This document shows positions 32,546 to 42,641 of a DNA stretch of 64,000 nt, piece after piece. The notes beneath the pieces are model-generated. The model ran no database searches. It was not told where the DNA came from and saw nothing but the letters and a program-made list of their open reading frames with translations. The translations under genes and the position numbers were made by a program. How positions within the stretch are numbered: the first letter of the stretch is position 1; each line of letters begins with the position of its first letter. Where the stretch lies: contig NZ_JAVDYC010000001.1 in NCBI RefSeq assembly GCF_031458255.1, forward strand, positions 930,001-994,000, read 5' to 3'. Source of the stretch: Catenuloplanes niger (lineage in GTDB: Bacteria > Actinomycetota > Actinomycetes > Mycobacteriales > Micromonosporaceae).

Positions 32546-33388
32546 CTACCCGCGGTAGTCGGTGGGGCTGACGCCGTACTCCCTGCGGAACGCGGCCGCG
32601 AACTGCCCGGGACTGCGGTAGCCGCAGGCGAGCGCGACCTGGGCGATCGGCTGGGCGGTGCCGCGCAGCAGGTCAGCGGCCGCGGCCATCCGGATCCGGC
32701 GCAGGTACTGGTACGGGGTCTGCCCGGTGGTCGCGGAGAACACCCGGATGAAATGGAACCTGCTGACCCCGACGACGCCGGCCAGATCGTCCACGGTGAC
32801 GTTGTCGGCCAGCCGGGCACGCATGTAGTCGGTGAGCTGATCGACCTGCTGTTCACTCAGCCGCGGCATGCGTTGCCCGGCCGGTGACCGCGGCCCCCAG
32901 GCCAGGTGCACGGCCAGCGTCCGGGCGACCGAGTCGGCGTAGAGGGCCGGGCCACCGGCCCGCAGGGCCTGCTCGAGCGCGCGTACACCGGCCGACAGGA
33001 ACGGGTCACGCACGCCCATCGCCAGCCCGATCGGCCGGCCGCCGGTCGCCACCGGGTCGAGGTGCACATGCAGCGAGCGCATCGGCACGTCCGAGGTGCT
33101 GCGCCAGCGCATCCGCCCGAATTCGCCGGGCGGGGCGACACAGATCGAGCCGGGTACCCGGTCCACGACCTGCCAGCGGCCCCGATGGCGGGTGCCGCGG
33201 TCGTACCGGCCGCTGAGCGCCACGTGGATCATCGGCTTCGCGAACTCCACCCGGTAGTCGTCGCAGACCGGCGGGTCGGCGTACATCCCCACGTCGGCCG
33301 TCGTCCAGCCCAGCTCCCGGCTGGTCAGCAACGGCACCGCCGGCAGCGTGCAGGCATGTGCGGGGTGACCGTTCTCCACGGCGCGCAC
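32546..33388 (-). CDS. AraC-family transcriptional regulator
   Basis: This is a 280-residue protein. The N-terminal 150 residues are a cupin-like ligand domain (ICVAPPGEFGRMRWR, LHVHLDP). The C-terminus has two HTHs: DLAGVVGVSRFHFIRVFSAT and IAQVALACGYRSPGQFAAAF. GTG at 33388 is used; a second GTG lies 9 bases in. It is divergent from the giant toxin-like gene, 227 bases away, and is its best candidate local regulator. Confidence 0.87.
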   Translation of the reverse strand: MRAVENGHPAHACTLPAVPLLTSRELGWTTADVGMYADPPVCDDYRVEFAKPMIHVALSGRYDRGTRHRGRWQVVDRVPGSICVAPPGEFGRMRWRSTSDVPMRSLHVHLDPVATGGRPIGLAMGVRDPFLSAGVRALEQALRAGGPALYADSVARTLAVHLAWGPRSPAGQRMPRLSEQQVDQLTDYMRARLADNVTVDDLAGVVGVSRFHFIRVFSATTGQTPYQYLRRIRMAAAADLLRGTAQPIAQVALACGYRSPGQFAAAFRREYGVSPTDYRG

Positions 33389-33615
33389 GGTAGCGACTCC
33401 TGTTCAATCGGCACGTACCGGTCGCCCGGGGCTCCGGTCGCGACAATGCTGCGTCCGCCACGGGACCGGGTCAACGGAATAGCCCGTTATTGCGCTACGG
33501 TCCGACCCGAACGGGCGAGCCCGCGGCCCGCGACGAACGCGCGGGCACCGGCCGGCTGAACCGGTGTCGCCGGTACCGCGTAGTAACGGGACCGCCCGGT
33601 CCTCAGGAGTTCGCC

Positions 33616-36600
33616 ATGCCCGCTCATCCACTGCTCGACGTCGTCTGCCGAGACGGGATGTTCCTGCCCGTCCCGGGCGGGGTGTACTTCCACCCCGGGC
33701 AGACGCCGGCGAGCGTGGACCAGATGGCGCTGGTCCGGGCGATGAACGCGACCCGCCAGGCCACCGGCGGACCGATCTTCGTGCCGCGGGTGGCGCTGGA
33801 CAGCACGACCGCGATGCAGTCGCTCGGCCGGGCACTGAGCGTGCTGGACCGCTCGCACGACCTGGTGCTCGTCCCGGTCCCGGGCGAGCGGCCGGACCCG
33901 GACGCGTGGCTGCGCGCGACGGAGACGGCCGGGGTTCCGGCGCACCTGCCACCGGCCGCCGTCCCGCCCTCGGCCGGCGCGCGGATCGTGCCGGTCGGTC
34001 CGGACGACCGGGAGACCGGTGGCACGCCGGTCGCGCTGCGCGTCCTCCCCGACGGCGACGCCTCCACCCGCGCGCTGCTGCGCACCGCCGCCCGGCTCGC
34101 CGCCGACATGACCACCACACCCCTTCAGCGGGTACGGGACCTGGGCGCGGCCACGTCGCCGGCGTACCCGCTGGCGGTCGGCATGGTGTTGACCGGCTCC
34201 ACCGAGGGCTGGGACCCGGCCCGCCTCACACCGCCGACGACCGCCGAGATCTGGGAGACCTTCCGCGGGGCCGGGCCCGCACCGGACGACCTGGCCGGCG
34301 CGCTGCTGTCCGCGCCCGGCTCGGCCGCGCTCGTCCGCGTGCCCGGGCTCGGCGGCGACCGGCTGACCTGGCTGTTCGCCGAGGACGGCACGATCTGGGC
34401 GACCGGCCCGGAGGTCGGCCCGGCGTCACCGGCGCTGCTGGCCGGGTCGGGGAGGCCCGGCGCCCTCGCCACCTTCCTCGAAGCCGCCCGGGACACGTCC
34501 GTCCCGCAGATCACGATCACCCCCGACGAGCCGGTCATGCCGGGCGCGGTGGGCGGGTTGCGCGCCGGCATGGACCGGACCGCTCCCGCGCACCCCGCGT
34601 TCGGCCCGGACTACTTCGGGGCGCGTAAGCAGGCGCCCACGCCCGCGTTCGCCCGGCCCCTGGACGGCATCCGGACGGGCCAGCTCGACGCGTTCTTCCG
34701 GCGGCTCGACCTGACCGGCCGCGCCGGGCCCGTGTCGCTGGACGGCCTGCCGGAGACCGGCACGGTCCTGCGGAACGCGGCCGGTCAGGAGATGCCGACG
34801 CACGTACCGATGATCTGGGTCGGCTCCCCGGTCTCGCCGGACAACCCGGCCGCGGCGGCGTTCATGGCCGGCGCCGCACAGCAGGCCCGGGCACTGGCCG
34901 GCGAGGGTTACTTCACCACGCTGTGGGTGACCGAGCCGCCGACCGCGGCCGGCCTGGAGTGGGCCCGCGACAACGGCATCCGGGTCATCCCGGTCCAGGA
35001 CGTCTACCACGCCTCGAACCCGGTGGACGACGCGTTCCTGGTGCACCTGGGCGCGCGCACGGTCGACGGATACACCGCGGCCGCGGACGTCCTGCGCTGG
35101 CGCATCGTGGCCGACTTCGGCGGCTTCTACTCCGACGGCGACAACGCCGTCGAGGACGCCGCCGCGTTCGCCGCCGAGGTCCGCACGCTGTTCGAGCGGT
35201 ACGGCTGGGCGATCCACGAGGGGGCGTACGGCAGGGACGGCAAGCGCCGGATCAACAACTCCGGGATCCTCGGCGCCCGGCACCACCCGGCCGTCCGCGA
35301 GTTCCGCGAGCTCATCGCGGACAACCACGCGACGAGGCAGTCGGAGCTCATGGCACCGATCTGGTCGCTGTTCAGCGGATACGCGGGCGGTGTCGAGGTC
35401 GCCGAGCACCGCGCGATGGACATGCTGCGCAGACCGTTGCTGTGGACGGCCGGGCCGCAGATCCTCGAGCAGATCGGTGGCCGGCTGCCCGGCCGGCACC
35501 GTACGGGCGACGGCGCGCTGCCCCGGCTGCGGTCGGTCCACATGGGACACGCGGCCAGCTGGTACCGGCCGGATCCGCTCACCCCGACGCGATCGTTCAC
35601 CGAGGCGGAGCGGCCGGCGGTGCTCGCCGGGCTCGCCGCCGTGCTGGCGTGGCAGCTGCTCTTCCGCGGCCGCGACCTGTACCTGCCCGCGGTGGCGCCG
35701 GTGGTGGCCGGCTTCCCCGATCCGGATTCGGTGTGGCGGGAGCTGCTGGAGCCGTTCCTGACCGAACCGCCGCTGCGCGAGCTGGTCCGCACCGTGACCG
35801 ACCGGGTGCTCGTCGCCGGTGCCGGGGGCGGCGTGCAGTTGCGCCAGGTGGAGCTGCCCGAGGATCTGCGCACCGCGTGGGGGCTCGACGGCACGCACAC
35901 CAGCACCTGGCAGCTCGGCGAGCTGATGCGATCGGTCCGGCCGGCGCAGACACCACAGTTGCGGTGGAGCGGCCTGACCGAGCCCGGCTCGGCCGACGAC
36001 ACGGTGCACCGCATCGCCCGCCTCACCGGGCCGGAACGTACCCGGACGACCGGCAACCTGCCGCTGGTCACCGCCGTGCTCGACGCCCGCGTCGCCCCGC
36101 TGCTCGCCAAGGACCCGGTCGCGGCCGCGGCGTGGGCGCGGTTCGTCGCGACGGCACCCGGACCGGCCCGCGACGTGATCACCGCCTACCACCGGGCCCG
36201 CGAGCGGGCGTACGAACGGCTCGGCCTGGACCCGCGCAGCCCGCTCCTGCCGTCGTCGGCGACGCTCGTGGCCCGGTTGTCCGGCGCGAGCCCGGACGCG
36301 GTGTTCCCGGACGCGGCCGACCGGGCGCTCGCCGCCGCCCTGGCCACGGCCTCGCCCTGGGCGGACCTCCTCATCGGGGCGCTGGACACGCTGGACCCCT
36401 GGGACGGCACCGACCCGGACTGCGCCGACCGGGTGACGGACGTGCTCCGCGCGCTGGGGATCCCGCTGCCGTCCGCCGTCGAGGACGCGGTGCGCGGCCG
36501 CGACCGGCTGGCCACGCGGATGGGCGGCTTCTTCCAGGAGCCGGCCACCGCGGCCCGGCTGACCGCGCTGCGGATCGGTGCGGTCACCCCGGTCTGGGCG

Positions 36601-39600
36601 GTGGAGCAGGCACACGTGGTGCTGGTCCACCGGCACGACGCACTGCACTACACGCTCGTCGAGACCCAGGAGAGCGGCACGGCGCGACTGCGGCCGTTCA
36701 CCACCGATCGTCTGCCGGAGCCGCTGGCCGGCACCGTCCGGCTGCTCGGCGACGCCGGCCGGGCCCTGCTGCAGGCGGACCTCGACTCCCGGGCGATCGT
36801 GGCCGGCCCGGACGGCTCGGCCGCACCCGCGTCGGACCGGACCGTGACCGCCCTCCTCGACCCGGGCACCGCCGGCGGTGAACCCGGCATGCTCCGGGCG
36901 TTCACCGGCCGGCCGGCCGAGGCCACCGTGACCGTCACGGACGACAGCGTCGACTACTTCGCCGGGCTCGCGGACGAGACCGGCTACGCCGGCAGCAAAC
37001 TGCGGCGCGCGGTCACCACCGCCGGGCACCAGCGGCGGGTACGCGCACGCGAGTTCGTCGAGCGCCGGCTCGGTGACGCCCCGCTGCGCCGCGACCTGGT
37101 CGACCCGGCCGTCTGGTTCTACCGCAGCCGGGTGGCGCACCTGGACGTGTCGATGCGGGTGCGGTCCGACGAGCGCGGCGCCGTGCAGGTCTCGAAACCG
37201 CTGCCGCTCGACTCGTTCCTGCAGGACCGGAAGATCGAGTGGCTCACCGACGACCTGATCCAGGCCGGCTGGACCGTGACGCACGGTGAGGTGAACGACG
37301 TACGGCCGGCCGAGCGCCGCGTCACGGTGCACACGCTGGCACCGGACGAGGGCACCCTGCGCGCGCTGTGGCACGCCCGCGACTCGATGCTCGACCTGGA
37401 GAACCAGCACGCACACCGGTCGTACCGGCTCGCCCAGACCGAGACACAACAGCGGGTGCGCGTGCTCGCGACCGCGCGGGCGGCCGAGCTGACCGACCCG
37501 GCGCGGCGCCGGCGGGCGTGGACCGCGCTGGCCCGCACCGTCGCCGAGGAGCTGGGTGTCCCGCCGGTCACCGACGTGTTCATCGACGACACCGGCGCCG
37601 TTCGGGAGGGCCGCTTCGCACTCGACACCTGGACGCTGACCCTCGACGGACGGCAGCACCTCGACGGGATGCTGTCCGCGCTCGTGGGCGCGCTGACCCA
37701 GAGCGAACGCTACGCGCTGGCCGTACGGCGCATGATGCTGGCCGGCCGGCTGACCGGCCAGGCCGAGGGCCTGCCGGCGAGCATCCGGCAGGCGTTGTCG
37801 TCGATGCCACCGCCGCCTCCCGGGCCGGCCGACGTCGCCGGCCGCGAATGGGACACCGGATCCGGTGGTGTGCGGCGGGCCAGGGAACGCCTGGCGGAGT
37901 TGCGGCGGTCGATGACCCCACCGGCCGAGGCATGGCCCGGCGGCCGGCTGCACCGCCGGCTCGTGGCGGAGGACTCGGCCTGGCGGCAGCTCGCCGCCGA
38001 CCTCGAGCTGCGGTACGGACGGATGCCGCGCAAGGCGTCCGACCTGGCGGTGACCCGGAGCTGGGCGGCGGGCGGCTCGGTCCGCGACTGGAGCGGCGTG
38101 CGGGTCCACGGACTGGCCGGCTTCACCGCGCACCCGCTGGGCGCGGCCGGCGTGCACCTGTACGCGCGGCACACGGTGACCGGACCGGATCACGGCCCGG
38201 CCCCGCTCGCGCGCCGGCCACCGGCGACCGGGCCGCTGGTGGTCGTCGACTTCCCGGCCCGGATGGACGTCTCCGGCGCGCTGCACGCGCTGCGGGCGCA
38301 ACTGCCCGACGGCGCCGTGGTCGAGTTACGCCCCAACACCCTCCTCCATCCGGAGACGGTGGTCGCGTTGGCCGCGGCGCTCGGGCCGCGGCACCGGCTC
38401 ACGATCGGCACGGACGGGGTCGACCTCACCTGGGTCAGCGGCGCGATCCGGCACTTCGCGGCGTACGGGCGCAACCACCGGCCCGCGCTCGGCCCGTTCG
38501 CCGCGCACTATCTGGTCAGCGCCGACCCGCTCGACCCGGTCACCGCACCCACCGCACTGGCCGACCTCGGCACCGCCCGGTTCCGGCTCGGCCCCGGCGT
38601 CGAAGCGGCGCTGACCGTCGGCGGCCGGCTGTGGATCGGCGAGCCCGGCACGGAAGCGGCCGCGCATCCCGACGATCCGCCGGTGGTGGTCGGCACGCCG
38701 GGCCGCCCGACCCCGTGGCACGTCTGGCAGACCGCGCTGGACCGGGTCGCCGACTTCGCGTCGGCCGCCGGTGAGCCGTTCGCGGCGGAGAACGTCCGCG
38801 TCCACGCACCGCTGCCGATGCCCACCGCGCTGCCCGACGTGTCGCCGGACGCGATCCGGCCCGTGCACGACGAGGACCGGGAACTGTTCCGGTGGCTGTT
38901 CGGCGACCTCGACGACGGCGTCCCGGTCCCCGACCCGGACGGCCGGCCGCTGTCCCGGTACCACCTGCTCGACGCGCTGGCCGACCTGGCCGGCGCCGAC
39001 CCGCGGTCGACCGGCCACGACGAGATCGCCCGGGCACTGTCCGAGCTGGCGCGACTGGCCGGCACCGGCACCGGCATCGACGCGTTGCGCCGGTTGCTGG
39101 TGCTGGCCGCCGAGGCGGTACGCACCGGTGGCCTCCGCGGCATCACCGTGGACCGGCTCCGCGCGCTCCAGAGTCCGCCGGAGGTGTTCCCCCGGCGGTA
39201 CGCGGACCACCTCGGGCAGGTCGGCCTCGGCTGGCTGGCCGAGGACCTGCGCGCCGCCGGCGTGAGCGTCCGGTCCGAAGGGGACGACGTACCCACCGGA
39301 CCCGGCGACTGGGTCCTCACGGTCGCCGACGACACGGACGAGCGCCCGTTCCTGACCGCGCGCGACGAACTGCTCGGCCTCGGCGCCCGCCACGACCACC
39401 GCACGTACCGGATGTCCGGCCCCGAGCTGCGGGAACAGGCACGGCAGTGGGCGACCGCCGCGCACACCGCGCTGGCCGGCGGGGACGTGACGGCGTGGAC
39501 CGCGCTGGCCCACCGGCTGGCGGACGCGGGCGGGGTGCCCCGCCCGGAGCACGTGTCGGTCGGCGGCTCCGGCCCGCTCCTCGACTCCGCGACGTGGACG

Positions 39601-42600
39601 CTCACCCTGCCCCGGGACCGCAACGTCGACCGGGTGCTGCGCGCGCTGCTGCACGGCCTGCTGCGCGCCGAACAGCACGTCGTCGCGGGCCAGGACCGGG
39701 TGCTGCGCCGGGAGGTGAGCGCCGCGGAACTGGCGGAGCGGACCGTCCCACGGGTACGCAACGCGATGCTGCGCGGCCCGGACATCGGCGACCTCCGGGT
39801 GGACCTCGTCCGCCGGGCGTTCGGCCCGCAGCAGCGCGCCCGGAGCCGGGAGCTGCGGCAGGCCGCCAAGGACCTCGACGCGCTGCGGCCCGCGGCCGTG
39901 CCGGGCACGGGCAACGGCCGGGTCCGTCGCCGCCTGGCGACCGCGGCCCGTGCCTGGGCCACGGCACACGACCTGCTCGACCTGCTCCACCGGGCCGAGC
40001 CGCGCGCCGCGACCGAGCTGTGGGCCGACCGCGCGCTGCTGGCCGCCGGGTCGGTACGCGACTGGAGCGGCATCGACGTCCCGGCACCGGACGGTCACCG
40101 GGTGACCGGGCTGGGCCGGGCCGGCGTCCACGTGCACCCCGACGGCGAGGCACCGGCGATCACCCGGCGGCCGCCGGAGGACGGCCCGCTGGTGGTGATC
40201 GGGCTGCGGCCCGGCACCGACCCGGGCAGGTTCGCCGGGATGCTGCGGAGCCTTCCGCCGGGGACCGTGGTCGAGCTGCGGCCGGGCCGGCCGGTGTCAC
40301 CGGCCGACGCCGTCGCGCTGGTACGGGCCCTGGGCACCACGCACACGGTGACGATCGCGCGGGATCGGCTGCGGACGCCTCCGGAGGGCTATGACGCCCG
40401 GCACTTCGCGGCGTACGGCCGCAACCACCGGCCGGCGCTGGGCTCGTTCGCCGACCACTACCGGGTCGGCGCCGAGCCGTTCGACCCGGACGTCGAGATA
40501 ACCGTGCCCCGGGACCCCTCGTCCGGCCGGTACGACCTCGGCGCCGGCACCGTCGCGTACCAGATCGGGTCCCGTCTCTGGATCGGCGCGGCCGGCACCG
40601 CACCACGGATCGGGCCGGACGACCCGGAGATCGTGATCGGCACCCCCGGTCAGGACACCCCGTGGCCGGTCTGGCAGGCCGCGCTGCACCGGATCGCCGA
40701 GTTCTCCGCCGCGGCCGGCCTGGAGCTGCGCACCCGGCGCGTCCGCGTGCACCGGCCGGAACAGACCACGCCCGCGGTGCCGGCCCCGTCGGCGGATGCG
40801 CTGCACCCCGTCACGGACGCGGACCGGGCGCTGCTGCGCGCGCTGACCGGCGACGACGCCCCGGCGGGCACACCCGACGCGTTCTACCTGGCCGACGCGG
40901 TGGCCGACCTCGCCGGCGTCTCCCCGGACACCACGGACCCGGCCGAGATCACGGCAGCGGTGGACGCACTGGCCACCCGGATCACCGGCACCGGTGGGAC
41001 CGCCGCCCGCCGCACGCTGCTGGACCTGGCGGCCCGCGCGACGGGCGACGGTGGCCTGACCCGGCTCGCGACGCTGCGGCCGGCGGACCTCGGCCCGCAG
41101 CGGACCCGGCGGCCCACCGAGGACCTGCAGGTCTACTCGGTCCGGGTGCAGCAGCCGGGCCCGGACGCGATCGCCGCACTGCTGCGCCGGGACCCGGCGG
41201 CCGAGCTGGACGACGCGTTGTTCGCGATCCGGATGGCCACGCCCGGTGTCCACCAGCTGACCGGCACGGACCCGGAGACGAGGCGGGCCTGGGCGGACAC
41301 CTCGGCCGCGCTCGCCGGCCTGCGGAACCTGCCCGCACCGGACGCCTGGTCGCGGCTGCCCGAGCTGGGCATCGACGCGACGCTGCGCCGCGTCGCCCGG
41401 CTCGTCCCGGACGGGACACATCTCGCGGCCCAGCCGCTCCTGGCGCTGGACGCGGTCCTGCGCACCGGGGTCTTCCCGGACCACGTCTGGCCGGCCCCCG
41501 CACCCGTCCACCGGCTCGGTGCCTGGACCACGCAGCCCCGGGCCGTCCTGGACGCCGTCGACGCGTACGCCGCGCGCGCCGGCCGTCCCGTGGTCGCGGT
41601 CGACCTGGCCGGCCCGCCCGAGGTGGTCACGCCGGTCATCGACCGGCTGCGGGAACTGCTGCGCTGGTACGGGCGGATCGGCCCGGCGCCGCTGGTCGTC
41701 GGGTCCCGGGCCACGGCGTACGGGCTCACGCTCTTCGAACAGGTGCGCGCGGAACAGCGACCGGTCGCGCTGACCACCGAGATGGCCGGGTGGCGGCTGC
41801 GGGACACCGACGGCAACACGGTCGGCGAACTCACGGCCACGCCGGCCCGGAAACAGTTCGAGGACGCCGCCACGCTCTCCCCCACCGTCAGCGGGTCACC
41901 GGTGGCGCTGCGCGAGTGGCTCAGCGCCTTCGACCCGGCCCCGGCCGAGGCCTATCACCGCGAGAACTGGGAGCGGCTGCACGACCCGGCGGTGGCCACG
42001 GCACTGGACCGGCTGGCCGAGGCGCACCCGGACGACACCCGGCTGGCCGCGTTCCGCACCGCGCTGGCCGTGGCGCGGCGGGCCGGCGGTCCGATCCCGG
42101 CCACCGGCCCGCGACCGGCCGCCGCCTCGCTGCTGGAGGTGGAACCACCGTGGACCGCCGACCGCGGCCGGGTGCCGGTCACCGTCGTCTACGACTACCT
42201 GCGAGCGGACGGTGACCGCCGGGCCCGGGTGCCGTGGGACGGCCTGCTCTTCGCGCTGATGCTCGCCGGCGAGCTGACCGACGCGCAGGCGCTGTCCCTG
42301 CCGCGCGCCACCGCCGTCACCGGGCACGACCTGGCGAACCTCACGATGATGACGGCGATCGCCGAGATCCGCGCGCTGCCGGACCGGGCCGAGCTGCTGG
42401 ACGCGGACCCGCTCACCCATCCACGGCTGAAACCGATCTTCGACCGGATCGGCCGGATCACCAAGGGCGGTCCCGACGGCTCCTACCGCGACTGCCTGAG
42501 CCCGGACGACCGCGTCGCCTGGGTCGGCCGGCTCGACGCGTACGCGAAGCGGCTGGCCGCCTCCGGGGACCCGTTCCAGCGGCTGCGCGCGGACCTGATC

Positions 42601-42633
42601 GGCGCCGTCACCTACGCGGCGTCCAACTGCTGA
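33616..42633 (+). CDS. Giant (about 3005 aa) toxin-like protein with TcdA/TcdB-type glucosyltransferase domain
   Basis: The ATG at 33616 follows AGGAG; a 42-codon extension upstream is Arg/Gly-rich and unlikely. No signal peptide. Residues 1-390 are unidentified. Residues 393-645 resemble the glycosyltransferase of large clostridial toxins: HVPMIWVGSP, AADVLRWR (D491, R494), DFGGFYSDGDN (D507-x-D509). This D-x2-R-x12-D-x-D spacing equals D270/R273/D286/D288 of TcdB. Residues 650-1120 are unassigned. From about 1124 two long homologous segments follow (period about 650), each with DWSG and FAAYGRNHRPALG, then a degenerate third piece and an end at AASNC. Cysteines are few. AraC-type genes flank it and no immunity gene is evident. 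A sugar-transferring effector is inferred. Confidence 0.8.
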   Translation: MPAHPLLDVVCRDGMFLPVPGGVYFHPGQTPASVDQMALVRAMNATRQATGGPIFVPRVALDSTTAMQSLGRALSVLDRSHDLVLVPVPGERPDPDAWLRATETAGVPAHLPPAAVPPSAGARIVPVGPDDRETGGTPVALRVLPDGDASTRALLRTAARLAADMTTTPLQRVRDLGAATSPAYPLAVGMVLTGSTEGWDPARLTPPTTAEIWETFRGAGPAPDDLAGALLSAPGSAALVRVPGLGGDRLTWLFAEDGTIWATGPEVGPASPALLAGSGRPGALATFLEAARDTSVPQITITPDEPVMPGAVGGLRAGMDRTAPAHPAFGPDYFGARKQAPTPAFARPLDGIRTGQLDAFFRRLDLTGRAGPVSLDGLPETGTVLRNAAGQEMPTHVPMIWVGSPVSPDNPAAAAFMAGAAQQARALAGEGYFTTLWVTEPPTAAGLEWARDNGIRVIPVQDVYHASNPVDDAFLVHLGARTVDGYTAAADVLRWRIVADFGGFYSDGDNAVEDAAAFAAEVRTLFERYGWAIHEGAYGRDGKRRINNSGILGARHHPAVREFRELIADNHATRQSELMAPIWSLFSGYAGGVEVAEHRAMDMLRRPLLWTAGPQILEQIGGRLPGRHRTGDGALPRLRSVHMGHAASWYRPDPLTPTRSFTEAERPAVLAGLAAVLAWQLLFRGRDLYLPAVAPVVAGFPDPDSVWRELLEPFLTEPPLRELVRTVTDRVLVAGAGGGVQLRQVELPEDLRTAWGLDGTHTSTWQLGELMRSVRPAQTPQLRWSGLTEPGSADDTVHRIARLTGPERTRTTGNLPLVTAVLDARVAPLLAKDPVAAAAWARFVATAPGPARDVITAYHRARERAYERLGLDPRSPLLPSSATLVARLSGASPDAVFPDAADRALAAALATASPWADLLIGALDTLDPWDGTDPDCADRVTDVLRALGIPLPSAVEDAVRGRDRLATRMGGFFQEPATAARLTALRIGAVTPVWAVEQAHVVLVHRHDALHYTLVETQESGTARLRPFTTDRLPEPLAGTVRLLGDAGRALLQADLDSRAIVAGPDGSAAPASDRTVTALLDPGTAGGEPGMLRAFTGRPAEATVTVTDDSVDYFAGLADETGYAGSKLRRAVTTAGHQRRVRAREFVERRLGDAPLRRDLVDPAVWFYRSRVAHLDVSMRVRSDERGAVQVSKPLPLDSFLQDRKIEWLTDDLIQAGWTVTHGEVNDVRPAERRVTVHTLAPDEGTLRALWHARDSMLDLENQHAHRSYRLAQTETQQRVRVLATARAAELTDPARRRRAWTALARTVAEELGVPPVTDVFIDDTGAVREGRFALDTWTLTLDGRQHLDGMLSALVGALTQSERYALAVRRMMLAGRLTGQAEGLPASIRQALSSMPPPPPGPADVAGREWDTGSGGVRRARERLAELRRSMTPPAEAWPGGRLHRRLVAEDSAWRQLAADLELRYGRMPRKASDLAVTRSWAAGGSVRDWSGVRVHGLAGFTAHPLGAAGVHLYARHTVTGPDHGPAPLARRPPATGPLVVVDFPARMDVSGALHALRAQLPDGAVVELRPNTLLHPETVVALAAALGPRHRLTIGTDGVDLTWVSGAIRHFAAYGRNHRPALGPFAAHYLVSADPLDPVTAPTALADLGTARFRLGPGVEAALTVGGRLWIGEPGTEAAAHPDDPPVVVGTPGRPTPWHVWQTALDRVADFASAAGEPFAAENVRVHAPLPMPTALPDVSPDAIRPVHDEDRELFRWLFGDLDDGVPVPDPDGRPLSRYHLLDALADLAGADPRSTGHDEIARALSELARLAGTGTGIDALRRLLVLAAEAVRTGGLRGITVDRLRALQSPPEVFPRRYADHLGQVGLGWLAEDLRAAGVSVRSEGDDVPTGPGDWVLTVADDTDERPFLTARDELLGLGARHDHRTYRMSGPELREQARQWATAAHTALAGGDVTAWTALAHRLADAGGVPRPEHVSVGGSGPLLDSATWTLTLPRDRNVDRVLRALLHGLLRAEQHVVAGQDRVLRREVSAAELAERTVPRVRNAMLRGPDIGDLRVDLVRRAFGPQQRARSRELRQAAKDLDALRPAAVPGTGNGRVRRRLATAARAWATAHDLLDLLHRAEPRAATELWADRALLAAGSVRDWSGIDVPAPDGHRVTGLGRAGVHVHPDGEAPAITRRPPEDGPLVVIGLRPGTDPGRFAGMLRSLPPGTVVELRPGRPVSPADAVALVRALGTTHTVTIARDRLRTPPEGYDARHFAAYGRNHRPALGSFADHYRVGAEPFDPDVEITVPRDPSSGRYDLGAGTVAYQIGSRLWIGAAGTAPRIGPDDPEIVIGTPGQDTPWPVWQAALHRIAEFSAAAGLELRTRRVRVHRPEQTTPAVPAPSADALHPVTDADRALLRALTGDDAPAGTPDAFYLADAVADLAGVSPDTTDPAEITAAVDALATRITGTGGTAARRTLLDLAARATGDGGLTRLATLRPADLGPQRTRRPTEDLQVYSVRVQQPGPDAIAALLRRDPAAELDDALFAIRMATPGVHQLTGTDPETRRAWADTSAALAGLRNLPAPDAWSRLPELGIDATLRRVARLVPDGTHLAAQPLLALDAVLRTGVFPDHVWPAPAPVHRLGAWTTQPRAVLDAVDAYAARAGRPVVAVDLAGPPEVVTPVIDRLRELLRWYGRIGPAPLVVGSRATAYGLTLFEQVRAEQRPVALTTEMAGWRLRDTDGNTVGELTATPARKQFEDAATLSPTVSGSPVALREWLSAFDPAPAEAYHRENWERLHDPAVATALDRLAEAHPDDTRLAAFRTALAVARRAGGPIPATGPRPAAASLLEVEPPWTADRGRVPVTVVYDYLRADGDRRARVPWDGLLFALMLAGELTDAQALSLPRATAVTGHDLANLTMMTAIAEIRALPDRAELLDADPLTHPRLKPIFDRIGRITKGGPDGSYRDCLSPDDRVAWVGRLDAYAKRLAASGDPFQRLRADLIGAVTYAASNC
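36985..39190 (+). repeat. Long internal repeat, copy 1 of the giant protein
   Basis: Residues about 1124-1858. Landmarks: WLTDDLIQAGWTVTHGEVND, HRSYRLAQTETQQRVRVLAT, TWTLTLDG, DWSGVRVHG (Asp near 1491), GPLVVVDFP, FAAYGRNHRPALGPFA (near 1616), RLWIGEPGTE, VVVGTPGRPTPWHVWQTAL. All recur in order in the second copy. The N-terminal part is longer than in copy 2. Confidence 0.75.
39191..41110 (+). repeat. Long internal repeat, copy 2 of the giant protein
   Basis: Residues about 1859-2498. Landmarks match copy 1: WLAEDLRAAGVSVRSEGDDV, HRTYRMSGPELREQARQW, TWTLTLPRD, DWSGIDVPA (Asp near 2149), GPLVVIGLRP, FAAYGRNHRPALGSFA (near 2266), RLWIGAAGTA, IVIGTPGQDTPWPVWQAAL. A weaker third piece lies at about residues 2640-2740 (GRPVVAVDLAGPPEVVTPVI). 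The period of 650-658 residues indicates an ancient in-frame duplication. Confidence 0.75.
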
Positions 42634-42641
42634 CCGGAAGG

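Noticed and set aside
34426-38301. 1291-codon open frame on the minus strand inside the giant gene
   Set aside because: It is the mirror of the giant gene's strongly GC-biased codons; the sequence is Arg/Gly/His-rich with no domain, while the plus-strand frame holds clear motifs.
33616-42633. Cysteine-protease or translocation domains in the giant protein
   Set aside because: Cysteines are very few and no Asp-His-Cys protease pattern or hydrophobic pore-forming stretch was visible, so only the glycosyltransferase domain is claimed.
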